A stretch of DNA of 64,000 nt from Candidatus Babelota bacterium (GTDB lineage: Bacteria > Babelota > Babeliae > Babelales > Vermiphilaceae). A program made the translations under genes and the position numbers. Numbering within the stretch: position 1 is the stretch's first letter; each line of letters opens with the position of its first letter. The DNA lies in assembly GCA_029262555.1 (NCBI GenBank), contig JAJCZE010000008.1, forward strand, positions 82,797 through 146,796. Direction: 5' to 3'. Positions 44,830 through 54,238 of this stretch are shown in pieces. A model generated the notes under the pieces. The model searched no databases. It was not told the DNA's origin and was given only the letters and a program-made list of their open reading frames with translations.

Positions 44830-46938
44830 CTATTTTGTTGTTTCACTCGTTACGCGTAAAAATGGATACCCTTCTTGCAACACATCTTTTACCACTTTGT
44901 ATTTTTGTTTGGCAGAAAGATCGGGAGATTGCAGTAAGCGCACATCATCTAAAAACGTCGCACTGTATTTTGCAGGAACTTCCACGCATTCAAGACGATA
45001 AATTAAATAATACATTAACCCAACATCGCACGGATCCATTTCTGATTGCTGTTTTTCCCCATTCACCAAAAGAAGTTTTTTTAACTCTCGTAAGGTTTCA
45101 AACAGCCCTTCATATTCATATTTTATTATTTTCGTTTTCTTAAGCAGGTATTTTACTGGCGGAATAACTACATCTTTGCACACACTATGCAAAAAGTAGG
45201 CTATTCCAATCATCAAAGGCAGCTTGATTTTTTTCCAGTACTGAAATTTCAATTTATTGAAATCAGTGTTGCCAACCTTAAGTCCAAATCGCACAATATC
45301 TGGTACCTGTGCTAGCGTATCTAAAACCTCAAGTTTCCCATTCATGCCTTGGGCAATCGCTTCCACAGCCCTACCCGGACTTGTAAATCTTTTTGTGGTT
45401 GGAGTTGGAGCGGAAGGAACCAAACTTGATGCAACTCGAGTTCCTTTCGCTGCATCGGCTAAAATACTTTGAACCAAATAAGCCTCACGCAATTCTGTAT
45501 CTGAAAGTACTTTTGGTACATTCTTAACTCCTTCAGCAAGATCCTGCCCTTCCACAGATACTGGCTGCGTAACTAACGGAATAAAATATCGTAAATCACG
45601 CGCTTGCGCGGCTGTATTCATAGCGGCAAGAGTAAACGCTGATTCATCTCGATCAAAAAGTTGAGCTGCACATAATTTTGGTTCTGGTAATGCCTTCATG
45701 CCAAACAACTTGCAATACACTCGCTCTAAATCTGTCATCGTATTGCTGTCATCTGAGATTGCAGCAGCCGCTGCGGCACTCGCATCACTACCTGAACGCT
45801 CACGAGTTCCAATACTTGGATTGCCATCATCATCAAATTGAACGTGCAAAAGATCGATAGCATCTTTGGTTGTAATTACGTTTAAATCAAGCAATCGCTG
45901 ACGCACTAATTCCGTTGCGAGCTTATCTCTATCAGAATTATTGCGAGTAAATGCTGGTAATAATTGCGATACTTTTACTTTAAATTCTAAACGCTCTTTC
46001 CGCTCAGCCTCTTCAATCTCCTCTTGCCAGCGCTGATCATCACCCCATAAAGCATCTGCGCACGCATCTCCATACATCTTTGCATTCTGGGCAATCGTAT
46101 GTGCCGCTTTTACTACATAGCGATCTCCCTTTGTATCTTTGCATTGATGAGCAGCAGTAGTAGCAGCAGTGCCTCCCACAACGGTAGTAACTGCAGTGCC
46201 AAGATTTCTGCGAACCCATGATGGCTTGCCATATTCGTACAAACGTCTATCTATTTTTGACGTAAATCCAAGCACGCTCGTGGTTGCGCGTGTCAGCAAC
46301 GCTGCAACTGTTTCAAATACTGGCTGCGCTATTGCTACGTGTTTAGGGGTAGCTTCATTGGTAAGCAGTGTGCATAAATTTTTAAACCATGCATATTGCA
46401 GCGATCGATCGTAGCCAAATGGCGCTCTATTTACCTGCTGCACCAATGCACCTAACAGTGCACACAACTCTTTTTGAATTTTTTGCAACTGACCGACAAT
46501 TACTTTTGGTGATTTGCGATGCAGAAAAAAATGTACTCGATACCCCTGCGCCTCTTTCCAGAAAGAAAGAAGTGTTTCGATATCTGAAAGTGCATCAAGA
46601 ATACGATCATTCATTTTTAATATAAGAGGCACAGAAAGCTTAAAAAGTCCGGCCAGACGAATTGCATCAATATGCGCACTTGAACCTTCGCTCATCGTCA
46701 TACGTTCAAGCTCTGCTAAATTACTCCGAACTGTTTTGAGTGAAGCGTGATTACTCATTGCTGCAATCGGAGAGATAACTCCGCTCAACGCATCAAGATC
46801 TTGCACGTCATTCGTAGCTTGGTTCACCATGTTTTGCGCACGCTCTATAAATGCACCCGGAAACTCGCTTGGAGTTGCGGTATACCCAGACACTGCCGAT
46901 ACAACAAACAGCCCACATAATAACACATTCAATTTCAT
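44830..46938 (-). CDS. large exported helical protein, unknown
   Basis: 702 aa with signal peptide MKLNVLLCGLFVVSAVSGYT. The mature protein is strongly helical, with a Gly/Ala/Thr-rich hydrophobic segment near residues 245-264 (LGTAVTTVVGGTAATTAA), a charged stretch around 295-340, an Ala run near 390, and a possible membrane helix at about 595-620. No domain is recognised. Size, export signal and lack of family resemble other orphan secreted proteins in the window; an effector or envelope role is speculative. It has its own terminator and is followed by ssb. Confidence 0.65.
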   Translation of the reverse strand: MKLNVLLCGLFVVSAVSGYTATPSEFPGAFIERAQNMVNQATNDVQDLDALSGVISPIAAMSNHASLKTVRSNLAELERMTMSEGSSAHIDAIRLAGLFKLSVPLILKMNDRILDALSDIETLLSFWKEAQGYRVHFFLHRKSPKVIVGQLQKIQKELCALLGALVQQVNRAPFGYDRSLQYAWFKNLCTLLTNEATPKHVAIAQPVFETVAALLTRATTSVLGFTSKIDRRLYEYGKPSWVRRNLGTAVTTVVGGTAATTAAHQCKDTKGDRYVVKAAHTIAQNAKMYGDACADALWGDDQRWQEEIEEAERKERLEFKVKVSQLLPAFTRNNSDRDKLATELVRQRLLDLNVITTKDAIDLLHVQFDDDGNPSIGTRERSGSDASAAAAAAISDDSNTMTDLERVYCKLFGMKALPEPKLCAAQLFDRDESAFTLAAMNTAAQARDLRYFIPLVTQPVSVEGQDLAEGVKNVPKVLSDTELREAYLVQSILADAAKGTRVASSLVPSAPTPTTKRFTSPGRAVEAIAQGMNGKLEVLDTLAQVPDIVRFGLKVGNTDFNKLKFQYWKKIKLPLMIGIAYFLHSVCKDVVIPPVKYLLKKTKIIKYEYEGLFETLRELKKLLLVNGEKQQSEMDPCDVGLMYYLIYRLECVEVPAKYSATFLDDVRLLQSPDLSAKQKYKVVKDVLQEGYPFLRVTSETTK

Positions 46939-47014
46939 AAAAACTCCATATTGATTCTATGCAAAGATTGCATAACTATAGCAGAATGCCGTAATAAGTG
47001 AAAAGAGTAGCGCT

Positions 47015-47380
47015 TTAAGAGGCCTGCAGAGAGCGAAGCGTGTCTTTGCACTCTTGCTGTAATGCTTCAATTCGAGCATGCAAAGATTGTAGTTTTTTTT
47101 CACACGTTGAAAGTTTTTCGCGAGATGCAGTAGCACACCATCCCTTCTTATCCCCATGCGCATATGCTTCCACTGCGTGCAATGCGTTACTTTGCACATT
47201 TGCAAGCGACGAGAATAACTCTGCCGATGCATGCAATACATCTCCGAATGCAGTGCAGCAGGATTCTTTAAGTGTGTTCATTGATGGCGCTTTTTTTACC
47301 CGTTTTTCTGTAAATTGCGCGGAAAGAAAACCAGTAGAAATGATTATTGTAAATGCGATAATAGATTTGTTTTTTAACAT
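47015..47380 (-). CDS. small secreted helical protein, unknown
   Basis: 121 aa with signal peptide MLKNKSIIAFTIIISTGFLS and a mature part predicted to be helical, with four Cys including a CC pair (ESCCTAF) and a C-terminal coiled-coil-like stretch (LSTCEKKLQSLHARIEALQQ). It lies between pgsA (upstream, 18 bases) and the 702 aa exported protein, all on the minus strand. No family recognised. Confidence 0.6.
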   Translation of the reverse strand: MLKNKSIIAFTIIISTGFLSAQFTEKRVKKAPSMNTLKESCCTAFGDVLHASAELFSSLANVQSNALHAVEAYAHGDKKGWCATASREKLSTCEKKLQSLHARIEALQQECKDTLRSLQAS

Positions 47381-47398
47381 GTAAATTCCATTCTGTTA

Positions 47399-47989
47399 CT
47401 AAATTTTTTGGATACCAATGCGCGTATATTCAAGCAAAGAAGCAAATACCAGTATAATGAGTATCGCCAGCGCCACATAATATGTTTTAATCGGTGCCCA
47501 TGCAAAAAAGTAACACGCAAATACCCATCCAATAAAAAGCATCTGGATAAAAGTGGTTACTTTTCCCAGTTTTCGCGGGCGGATTTCAATGTATCCCTGG
47601 GTTACAAAAATAAAAAAAGCACCTCCAACAAGAATTATTTCTTTACATAGCATCAAAAAAGCAAACCATATCGGAATAGAAAACGGTAATGATTGCATAA
47701 AAGAAAGTGTGAAAAAAACAGAAAGAATCAAAATTTTATCTGCAACGGGATCTAAGCATGCTCCCAAAAACGTCTGTTCATTTCGCATGCGCGCTAAATA
47801 ACCATCAAGCCAATCAGTTATGCATGCAAATACAAACAGTCCAAATGCTACGCCCCATAGATCCCATACCATTGCCAGTACGATGCCTGGCGTGAGTGCA
47901 ATGCGTACCAATGTAAAAAGCGTAGAAATGGTAATGCGCTTTTCTTTTGCAGGAAGTTGTTTTAAAAAATGAAAATTCACGTAAGACAT
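47399..47989 (-). CDS. pgsA: CDP-alcohol phosphatidyltransferase (PgsA-like)
   Basis: Integral membrane enzyme that most likely makes phosphatidylglycerol phosphate from CDP-diacylglycerol and glycerol-3-phosphate. The complete family motif D-x2-D-G-x2-A-R-x8-G-x3-D-x3-D is present (DWLDGYLAR ... GACLDPVAD). I start at the ATG at 47989; a TTG eleven codons upstream is possible. About 196 aa. The exact alcohol acceptor (glycerol-P or another) cannot be fixed from the motif. It lies downstream of mnmA and just upstream of a small secreted protein. Confidence 0.85.
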   Translation of the reverse strand: MSYVNFHFLKQLPAKEKRITISTLFTLVRIALTPGIVLAMVWDLWGVAFGLFVFACITDWLDGYLARMRNEQTFLGACLDPVADKILILSVFFTLSFMQSLPFSIPIWFAFLMLCKEIILVGGAFFIFVTQGYIEIRPRKLGKVTTFIQMLFIGWVFACYFFAWAPIKTYYVALAILIILVFASLLEYTRIGIQKI

Positions 47990-48051
47990 TCTGCTACCAA
48001 TTTGAAATAATACTTTCCACAAAAGGTACCACAGAATAGAAAAGAGAAAAA

Positions 48052-49122
48052 CTATTGCTCATTTTGAGCGTGAGAAATTACACCCCCGCCCACGCACGTA
48101 GAGCCGTCATAAAAGACTGCAAATTGCCCGGGTGCAATGCCTTGATCATGCTCTTGCAGCTGCACGAAATAGCTCCCATCGTCTTTGGGAATAAGTTGGG
48201 CATCATGCATCTTTGGCCCATGACGCATTTTTACTTTTAATTGCGCAGGCTCATTCATCGGATGCGTAAACCAATTAAAATCAGTAACGCAAAACGCATC
48301 ACGCGCTTTATCATCTGAATAATAATTACGAGAAATGTATACGATATTTTCTTGGGGATTTTTTTCAACCACATACCACGGTCCGCCTCCAAGTTTTAAA
48401 CCTTGACGTTGCCCAATCGTATAAAACCAAAAGCCATCATGAGTGCCAACTTTTTTACCGGTTTCCGCCTCGATAATATCACCCTGCTTTTGACCACAAT
48501 AATGTTTTACAAAATCCCGAAATTTAAGTTTGCCTAAAAAACAGATGCCTTGGCTATCTTTACGGTCTTTGGTTGGCAAATCAAACTCGTGCGCTAATCG
48601 ACGCACATCATCTTTTTGCAAATGCCCAATGGGAAAGAGTGCACGCTGAAGCTGCGCTTGGCTTAGATGAGACAAAAAATAAGATTGATCTTTAATGGGA
48701 TCTGGTGCTTGTGCAATTGCATAGCGTCCATCTTTTTGAACCACTTGCGCATAATGGCCGGTTGCCACTTTTTCATATTCTTTATCAAGTAGATCTAAAA
48801 ACATGCCAAACTTAATTCTACTATTGCAGAGCATATCTGGATTAGGAGTGCGCCCTTTTTTAATTTCACCGACTGCATAATGCACCACTTCGTTGTGATA
48901 TTCTTTTTGCAATGATACCACTTCAAGCGGGACGTTCAGTTTTCCGCAGACCTCACGCACATAGGCTAAGTCGTTTTCCCATGGGCAATCGCCCAAATAA
49001 GAAAGCTCGTCTTCAAGCCAAATTTTTAAATAAAACGCGGTAACGTCGTGCCCCTGATTTTTTAATAGTTGTAGCGCTACAGAGCTATCAACCCCACCAG
49101 AGACCAAAACTGCAATCTTCAT
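48052..49122 (-). CDS. mnmA: tRNA-specific 2-thiouridylase MnmA
   Basis: Adds the 2-thio group to U34 of tRNA-Lys, -Glu and -Gln. The start is the ATG at 49122 (MKIAVLVSGGVDSSVAL) with GGAG six bases upstream; a frame extension of 22 codons lacks support. PP-loop SGGVDSS is at residues 8-14, the first catalytic Cys is in MLCNSRIKF and the second in GICFLGK, and the beta-barrel C-terminal domain is present. 356 aa, normal. The enzyme may act on the tRNA-Gln (UUG) encoded at 925-999. Confidence 0.96.
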   Translation of the reverse strand: MKIAVLVSGGVDSSVALQLLKNQGHDVTAFYLKIWLEDELSYLGDCPWENDLAYVREVCGKLNVPLEVVSLQKEYHNEVVHYAVGEIKKGRTPNPDMLCNSRIKFGMFLDLLDKEYEKVATGHYAQVVQKDGRYAIAQAPDPIKDQSYFLSHLSQAQLQRALFPIGHLQKDDVRRLAHEFDLPTKDRKDSQGICFLGKLKFRDFVKHYCGQKQGDIIEAETGKKVGTHDGFWFYTIGQRQGLKLGGGPWYVVEKNPQENIVYISRNYYSDDKARDAFCVTDFNWFTHPMNEPAQLKVKMRHGPKMHDAQLIPKDDGSYFVQLQEHDQGIAPGQFAVFYDGSTCVGGGVISHAQNEQ

Positions 49123-49283
49123 GATATCTCCATCTATCGGCATTAGTATGGTATTAGTATAGCAAAATGAGCCAAAAATACAGCCCAATCATACCATAAA
49201 TGGCGCCCATCCATTGATTTTGCGTTCGCATCAAGTAAACTAAAAGGCATATCATCGAAAAATCAGTAGCCATAGGCCTATAT

Positions 49284-50930
49284 ATGAACATCATATCTCA
49301 GCTTTCAGACGCATTTTCCAACTATTTAGCCTCTACCTTTTCTATCGATTCAAACCAAGCACAGCAATACCAGCTTGAACTCAATGTAGACGAGCAAAAA
49401 CAACAATTCGGCGATCTGACCAGCAATGCGGCTATGGGCCTTGCACGCTCACTCAAGCGCAATCCGCGCGAAATCGGGCAAGAAATCGCAGACGGATTTA
49501 AGAGCCCTGTAATAGAAAAAATAGACATTGCCGGCCCTGGATTTTTAAATTTCACGCTCACGCAATCTGCAACTGATCAACTGGCACAAGAACTTTTTGA
49601 GCAAAAAGCTGCCTTTTTCAAACCCACCGAAAAACCTACCAAATCTATCAATATTGAATTTGTGAGTGCAAACCCTACCGGCCCGCTCCATTTTGGACAT
49701 GGCCGTGGTGGCATTATTGGTGACGTGCTGGGCAACGTACTTTCATTTTTGGGCAATACTGTAACAAAAGAATTTTATATTAATGATGCGGGTGCACAAA
49801 TTACAAAGCTGGGCAATTCACTACGCATTCGCTATCAGCAAGTTTCTGGCATGAAGGTTGACCTTCCTGAAAATGCATATCATGGACACTATTTACTAGA
49901 TCTAGCAAATGAACTTTTTTCAGAGCATGGCGATCGACTTTTGGATCAATCCAATGAATTTTTTGAAAGTTTTGCGCAAGTAAAACTTCTTGATCACATC
50001 AAATCAACGCTCGCCGATTATGGCATTGCATTTGATACGTGGTTTTCAGAAAAAACGTTACATAAGAGTGGCTCAATAGAAAAAGCGATCGAACTCCTTA
50101 AAACCAATGGTCTTCTCTATGAAAAAGAGGGAGCGTTGTGGTTTACCTCAACCAAGTATGGTGATGATAAAGATCGCGTATTACGCAAAAAAGATGGGCA
50201 GCTTACGTATGCTTCTGCAGATATCGCCTATATGCAAGATAAAGTAAAACGTGGCGCTGATGAACTGATTTATATTTTAGGGCACGATCATCATAGCTAT
50301 GCAACGCGGTTAGAAACCATTCGCCAGGGACTGCAGCTTGCATGCGTATTAGACGTCATTTTATATCAATTGGTAAGTATCAAAGAAGATGGGCAGCAAT
50401 TGCGTATGTCCAAACGAGCGGGCGTGATTGTAACACTGCAAGATGTGATCGATACCGTAGGCCGCGACGTTGCACGCTACTTTTATTTGCAGCGTAAAGC
50501 TGATGCACAGCTTGAATTCGATCTCAATTTAGCACTCAAACACACCGATGAAAATCCAGCATATTACATTCAGTATGCCTACGTGCGAACGGGAAGTATT
50601 TTAAAGAATGCAGAAAAAGAACCGGCACTTGCAGGTATTTCAGAAATGAGTATTGCAGAGTTATCTGATGCAGACAAACTGCTCATCAAAAAATGCGCAT
50701 CACTTATTTCTGTACTTGAAACAATTGCAACAACGCATCAAACGCACCTCCTTGCATATTATACGCATGAGCTTGCGCAATGCTTTAATCGATACTACGC
50801 AAAAAATCGCGTCATTGATCTGGAAAATATTTCCGTCAGCAAGACGCGATTAGCATTAGTCACTATTATTCGAAATACGTTGGAAACCTGCCTGGATCTG
50901 CTTGGCCTTGGCAAGCCAACTAAGATGTAG
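49284..50930 (+). CDS. argS: arginyl-tRNA synthetase
   Basis: Class I synthetase, 548 aa. An N-terminal tRNA-binding Add1 domain (LGDLTSNAAMGLAR-like block near residue 43-55) precedes FVSANPTGPLHFGHGRGG, the ArgRS HIGH-type motif. RMSKRAG near residue 375 is the KMSKS loop, and the DALR anticodon-binding domain follows. Its 3' end overlaps the convergent secreted-protein gene by 11 bases. Confidence 0.96.
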   Translation: MNIISQLSDAFSNYLASTFSIDSNQAQQYQLELNVDEQKQQFGDLTSNAAMGLARSLKRNPREIGQEIADGFKSPVIEKIDIAGPGFLNFTLTQSATDQLAQELFEQKAAFFKPTEKPTKSINIEFVSANPTGPLHFGHGRGGIIGDVLGNVLSFLGNTVTKEFYINDAGAQITKLGNSLRIRYQQVSGMKVDLPENAYHGHYLLDLANELFSEHGDRLLDQSNEFFESFAQVKLLDHIKSTLADYGIAFDTWFSEKTLHKSGSIEKAIELLKTNGLLYEKEGALWFTSTKYGDDKDRVLRKKDGQLTYASADIAYMQDKVKRGADELIYILGHDHHSYATRLETIRQGLQLACVLDVILYQLVSIKEDGQQLRMSKRAGVIVTLQDVIDTVGRDVARYFYLQRKADAQLEFDLNLALKHTDENPAYYIQYAYVRTGSILKNAEKEPALAGISEMSIAELSDADKLLIKKCASLISVLETIATTHQTHLLAYYTHELAQCFNRYYAKNRVIDLENISVSKTRLALVTIIRNTLETCLDLLGLGKPTKM

Positions 50931-51543
50931 TTGCCTTGTTATGTAAATCGATAGCTTTCAGCATTTGTCCATTCGTCATTGAATCTGGCAATTCATCAAA
51001 AGCAGCTAAAGGAATTTCTAGCCCTGTTGTAAACATTTTCTGGTCTTTCTCTAAAACAACTTTAACCGCATCAGTATGAGCACGCAGAGCGCTAATAACA
51101 ACAGCCGACTTACCATTTCCAAACCAATCGGTATGGCCTTCAGTTGCAATTCCATCGCGCAAGTCACCCGCTCTCTTTGTGCCATCAGCATGAAGTTTTA
51201 ACTGCTTCTTGCTAAAAACTTCTCCAGCCTCAAAGTGGGTAGGCAACTTATCCTGAAAAAACGACGCCAGACCTGCCCCGCCATGCCATATTCTTGGATT
51301 TAAGAGAACCATGAACACAGAAAGCGTTTCAGGCAAATCTTTTTTCTTCCACGTTTTTGCCTCAGCATCATATCCTTGCGTGTCAGAATCCCCACTTCGT
51401 ATCATCATATAGAGATCCAGAGTCCACTCTAGGTGCTCTTTCAAAGTAACTCTGCCTGCTGCAGCTCCTGCTGCTCCACCACTTGCCGCAGCGCCAAACA
51501 TATTCATTGAAAATATAAGACTCATAAAAAATAATCGTTTCAT
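50920..51543 (-). CDS. secreted protein with shared leader cassette, unknown mature part
   Basis: 207 aa. Signal peptide MKRLFFMSLIFSMNMFGAAA, then a Gly/Ala spacer and a mature domain of about 175 residues with no recognised family. The 65 bases spanning the ribosome site (ACAGGAGTTTTT) and the signal peptide are nearly the same as those of the gene at 52025-52720, yet the mature proteins do not align. It lies last in a three-gene minus-strand cluster of exported proteins and overlaps the argS end by 11 bases. Confidence 0.65.
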   Translation of the reverse strand: MKRLFFMSLIFSMNMFGAAASGGAAGAAAGRVTLKEHLEWTLDLYMMIRSGDSDTQGYDAEAKTWKKKDLPETLSVFMVLLNPRIWHGGAGLASFFQDKLPTHFEAGEVFSKKQLKLHADGTKRAGDLRDGIATEGHTDWFGNGKSAVVISALRAHTDAVKVVLEKDQKMFTTGLEIPLAAFDELPDSMTNGQMLKAIDLHNKATTS

Positions 51544-51578
51544 AAAAAACTCCTGTATGGTATATACCTTTCAGATTA

Positions 51579-51998
51579 TTACTTTCCTGAAAAAAATGCT
51601 TCAGTCAAGGTAACTACGGCCCTTGGACACTCTCCTACAAGTTCTAAACGTTGTCCCGTTTTTTCCCAAATCAAGTCAGCTTCTGCTTTTGTTACATAAA
51701 ACGATAAAGACTCACCCTGAGGGACGTTTAACTTCTCTGACAAACCGTCTAAAGATGATATCGCAACTTCCTCATCCAGCACTTCCTGAGAATCGAATCT
51801 AAAGTAACCCATAGCTGCAAAATACACTGTAACCACATCGCGTACAATTGTGTGATCAATCTCTCCAGTTGCCCTGCTCATCGGCAAGCCCCTCACTCCT
51901 GGTGACCATCCCGAATCAGCACCTGCTGCAGCTGCGGCAGAAATACCTGCCGAATAAATCAAACCAACCATAATCAAAGAAATCATCAACTTTTTCAT
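51579..51998 (-). CDS. small secreted protein, unknown
   Basis: 139 aa from the ATG at 51998 (GGAG followed by CTTTT; a start six codons upstream is weaker). Signal peptide MKKLMISLIMVGLIYSAGIS with an Ala-rich cleavage region; the mature domain of about 110 residues has an alpha/beta look and one Cys. It is the middle gene of the three-gene secreted cluster. No family recognised. Confidence 0.62.
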   Translation of the reverse strand: MKKLMISLIMVGLIYSAGISAAAAAGADSGWSPGVRGLPMSRATGEIDHTIVRDVVTVYFAAMGYFRFDSQEVLDEEVAISSLDGLSEKLNVPQGESLSFYVTKAEADLIWEKTGQRLELVGECPRAVVTLTEAFFSGK

Positions 51999-52024
51999 AA
52001 AAGCTCCTACATACATTTTATAAA

Positions 52025-52720
52025 CTATTTTTTTCCGGCCGACTTCACACGACTACAAACGCTTGCTTCAACAAGCCCCTTAAAGATCCTGTAGCGGGCT
52101 TCTTCATCAGGGTCACACGCTTCACTCCTTGCCTTAAGAAAATCACCACCCGAAATTGTTGCTACCCCTTTATATAAATTCTTATAAAATGAAACCACTG
52201 GATCATCACTATTCGTACCATCTAATATGCTGTGAGCGCACTTTTTTGGTACACCGGCAAGCACTACAACACATGTTTTCTCATCCCATTCAAGCCGTTC
52301 TTCTTGCCCGCGAGATGAAGGATGACGCAATGATGCATGAAGAAGTATATTATCCGGATGAGTAAACCACGCCTTACAAGCAGCATCTCCAAAAACATCG
52401 GCCCCTATAGTAATATCACCTAATTGTAAACAATTTTCACAGCGAGTTTCAGTAAGCATAAAAGTTGCATACGCGCTCCGTGGTATCCGAGCAAACAGCC
52501 CCATTACAGGATTTCCGGCCTCACCAGAATATCCGGTACCAACATCTTCAATCTGAACTGAAACCTTAGATGGAGCACAACATCCTGTATCTTCCCATCC
52601 ATTCTTTTGCCAGCCCTCCACTTCAGCAGTGGTTTCGGCACCTTCTGCAGCAGCATCCCCCGACGCAGCACCAATCAAATGTATTGAAAATATAAGACTC
52701 ATGAGTAGTAATCGTTTCAT
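52025..52720 (-). CDS. secreted Cys-containing protein with shared leader cassette
   Basis: 231 aa. Signal peptide MKRLLLMSLIFSIHLIGAAS and a mature part of about 200 residues with nine Cys including CC and CxxC patterns (GCCAP, CENC), suggesting disulfides or metal binding. The mature domain is not recognisable. Leader and signal peptide match the gene at 50920-51543 almost base for base. It is first in the three-gene minus-strand cluster, divergent from tsf. Confidence 0.65.
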   Translation of the reverse strand: MKRLLLMSLIFSIHLIGAASGDAAAEGAETTAEVEGWQKNGWEDTGCCAPSKVSVQIEDVGTGYSGEAGNPVMGLFARIPRSAYATFMLTETRCENCLQLGDITIGADVFGDAACKAWFTHPDNILLHASLRHPSSRGQEERLEWDEKTCVVVLAGVPKKCAHSILDGTNSDDPVVSFYKNLYKGVATISGGDFLKARSEACDPDEEARYRIFKGLVEASVCSRVKSAGKK

Positions 52721-52918
52721 GAAAAACTCCTGTGTAGTATATAACTGTAAAAACTAAACACAGTGTACCCAAACACCTTCAAGCGTCAACCTTAGCAGGG
52801 TGCCCCAAAGAGTTGATAAAATCATGGTTTCTGGCACACTATATATGAATATTTCTCATTCTTTTCAATACAAAATCGAATTTTTTAACGAAATTAATAC
52901 ACTCCAGGAGTACTTTCT

Positions 52919-53515
52919 ATGGCTACAATCGATAAAAAAATGATCCAAAAACTTCGCGAAATCACTGGCCTTGGCATGATGGACTGCAAAAAGGCACTTG
53001 TTGAAACCGATGGTGATTTGGAAAAAGCAGTTGATATTTTGCGCCGAAAAGGTGCTGCTGTTGCTGCAAAGCGCTCTGATAAAGAGACTGCTGAAGGCGT
53101 TGTGCACGCGTATATCCACCCTGGGAGCCGTATGGGCGTATTGCTCGAATTAAACTGCGAAACTGATTTTGTAGCAAACACTGCAGACGTAAAACAATTC
53201 GCACAAGATCTTGCGCTTCATATTGCTGCGATGAAACCGCTTTATATTACCCCAGAAGAGGTTGACTCTAAGTTTCTTGAGCATGAAAAATCAATCATCA
53301 AAGAGCAGCTTGCTGATTCTGGCAAACCAGAACAAATTTTAAACAAAATTGTTGATGGAAAAGTTAACAAGCTGTACTCAGAAATCTGCCTACTTGAGCA
53401 ACCATTTGTTAAAAATGATCAACTTACCGTAAAACAAGCAATCGAAGAAATGATTGGTAAAACCGGTGAAAAAATCAAAGTGAAGAAATTCTCTCGATTC
53501 GAAATTGGCGCGTAA
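52919..53515 (+). CDS. tsf: elongation factor Ts
   Basis: 198 aa EF-Ts, the GDP-exchange factor for EF-Tu. The N-terminal domain signature LREITGLGMMDCKKAL is at residues 11-26, and the core motif LNCETDFVANTADVK follows. It is a short form with one core subdomain, as in Thermus, instead of the longer E. coli type. CAGGAG precedes the ATG. It begins the plus-strand tsf-pyrH-frr operon; rpsB, the usual first gene, is not in front of it. Confidence 0.96.
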   Translation: MATIDKKMIQKLREITGLGMMDCKKALVETDGDLEKAVDILRRKGAAVAAKRSDKETAEGVVHAYIHPGSRMGVLLELNCETDFVANTADVKQFAQDLALHIAAMKPLYITPEEVDSKFLEHEKSIIKEQLADSGKPEQILNKIVDGKVNKLYSEICLLEQPFVKNDQLTVKQAIEEMIGKTGEKIKVKKFSRFEIGA

Positions 53516-53527
53516 GCGAGTATGCAT

Positions 53528-54238
53528 ATGAGTAAAAAACGAATTTTGCTCAAGCTTACGGGAGAGATTTTTTTAGACAAAAATGGAGCGCCTACATCTG
53601 AAAATGTGCGCTCCGTTATTGCTCAGATAAAAAAGCTTTCTGACCAATTTCAGTTTGGCATCGTAGTGGGTGGTGGTAACTTTTTCCGCGGCAGCCAGCA
53701 TGGCACTCGCATGGGAGTACGCTCTTCTGTGGGACACCAAATTGGTATGCTTGCCACAATGATGAATGGATTAATGCTCAAAGATTTTATCGAGCAAGAT
53801 GAACTTTCTGCAGAGCTTTTGTGTGCGATGCCGAGTCCAGAAATTGGCAAACCGATTTCGCAACAAAGCATTTATACATCATTAAAAAAGGATGAAATTC
53901 TCATCTTTACTGGTGGTACAGGAAATCCTTATTTCACCACGGATACCACTGCGATTTTGCGTGCATTGCAAATTCAAGCAGATCAAGTATGGAAAGGAAC
54001 TTCCATCGATGGCGTCTATTCAGCTGATCCGAAAAAAGATGCTACTGCCAAGAAACTTGAAACGATCACATTTAAAGATGCAATTGAAAAGCAGTTGGGC
54101 ATTATGGATTTAACTGCATACGCAATGGCCGAACAGCATGATGAAACCATTCGCATATTTGATATTTTTGCTCCCGATGCATTATTACATGCAGCGCGGG
54201 ATCCACAATTTGGCTCAACAATCACTAAAGGAACATAA
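53528..54238 (+). CDS. pyrH: uridylate kinase
   Basis: Hexameric bacterial UMP kinase (UMP + ATP to UDP), 236 aa. The start at 53528 (MSKKRILLKLTGEIF) leaves eight bases after a weak AAGCGAG; an ATG two codons earlier is an alternative. GIVVGGGNFFRG is the phosphate-binding loop, and IFTGGTGNPYFTTDTTA and the D-G-V-Y-S-A-D-P-K segment are family hallmarks. It follows tsf by 12 bases and abuts frr exactly. Confidence 0.96.
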   Translation: MSKKRILLKLTGEIFLDKNGAPTSENVRSVIAQIKKLSDQFQFGIVVGGGNFFRGSQHGTRMGVRSSVGHQIGMLATMMNGLMLKDFIEQDELSAELLCAMPSPEIGKPISQQSIYTSLKKDEILIFTGGTGNPYFTTDTTAILRALQIQADQVWKGTSIDGVYSADPKKDATAKKLETITFKDAIEKQLGIMDLTAYAMAEQHDETIRIFDIFAPDALLHAARDPQFGSTITKGT

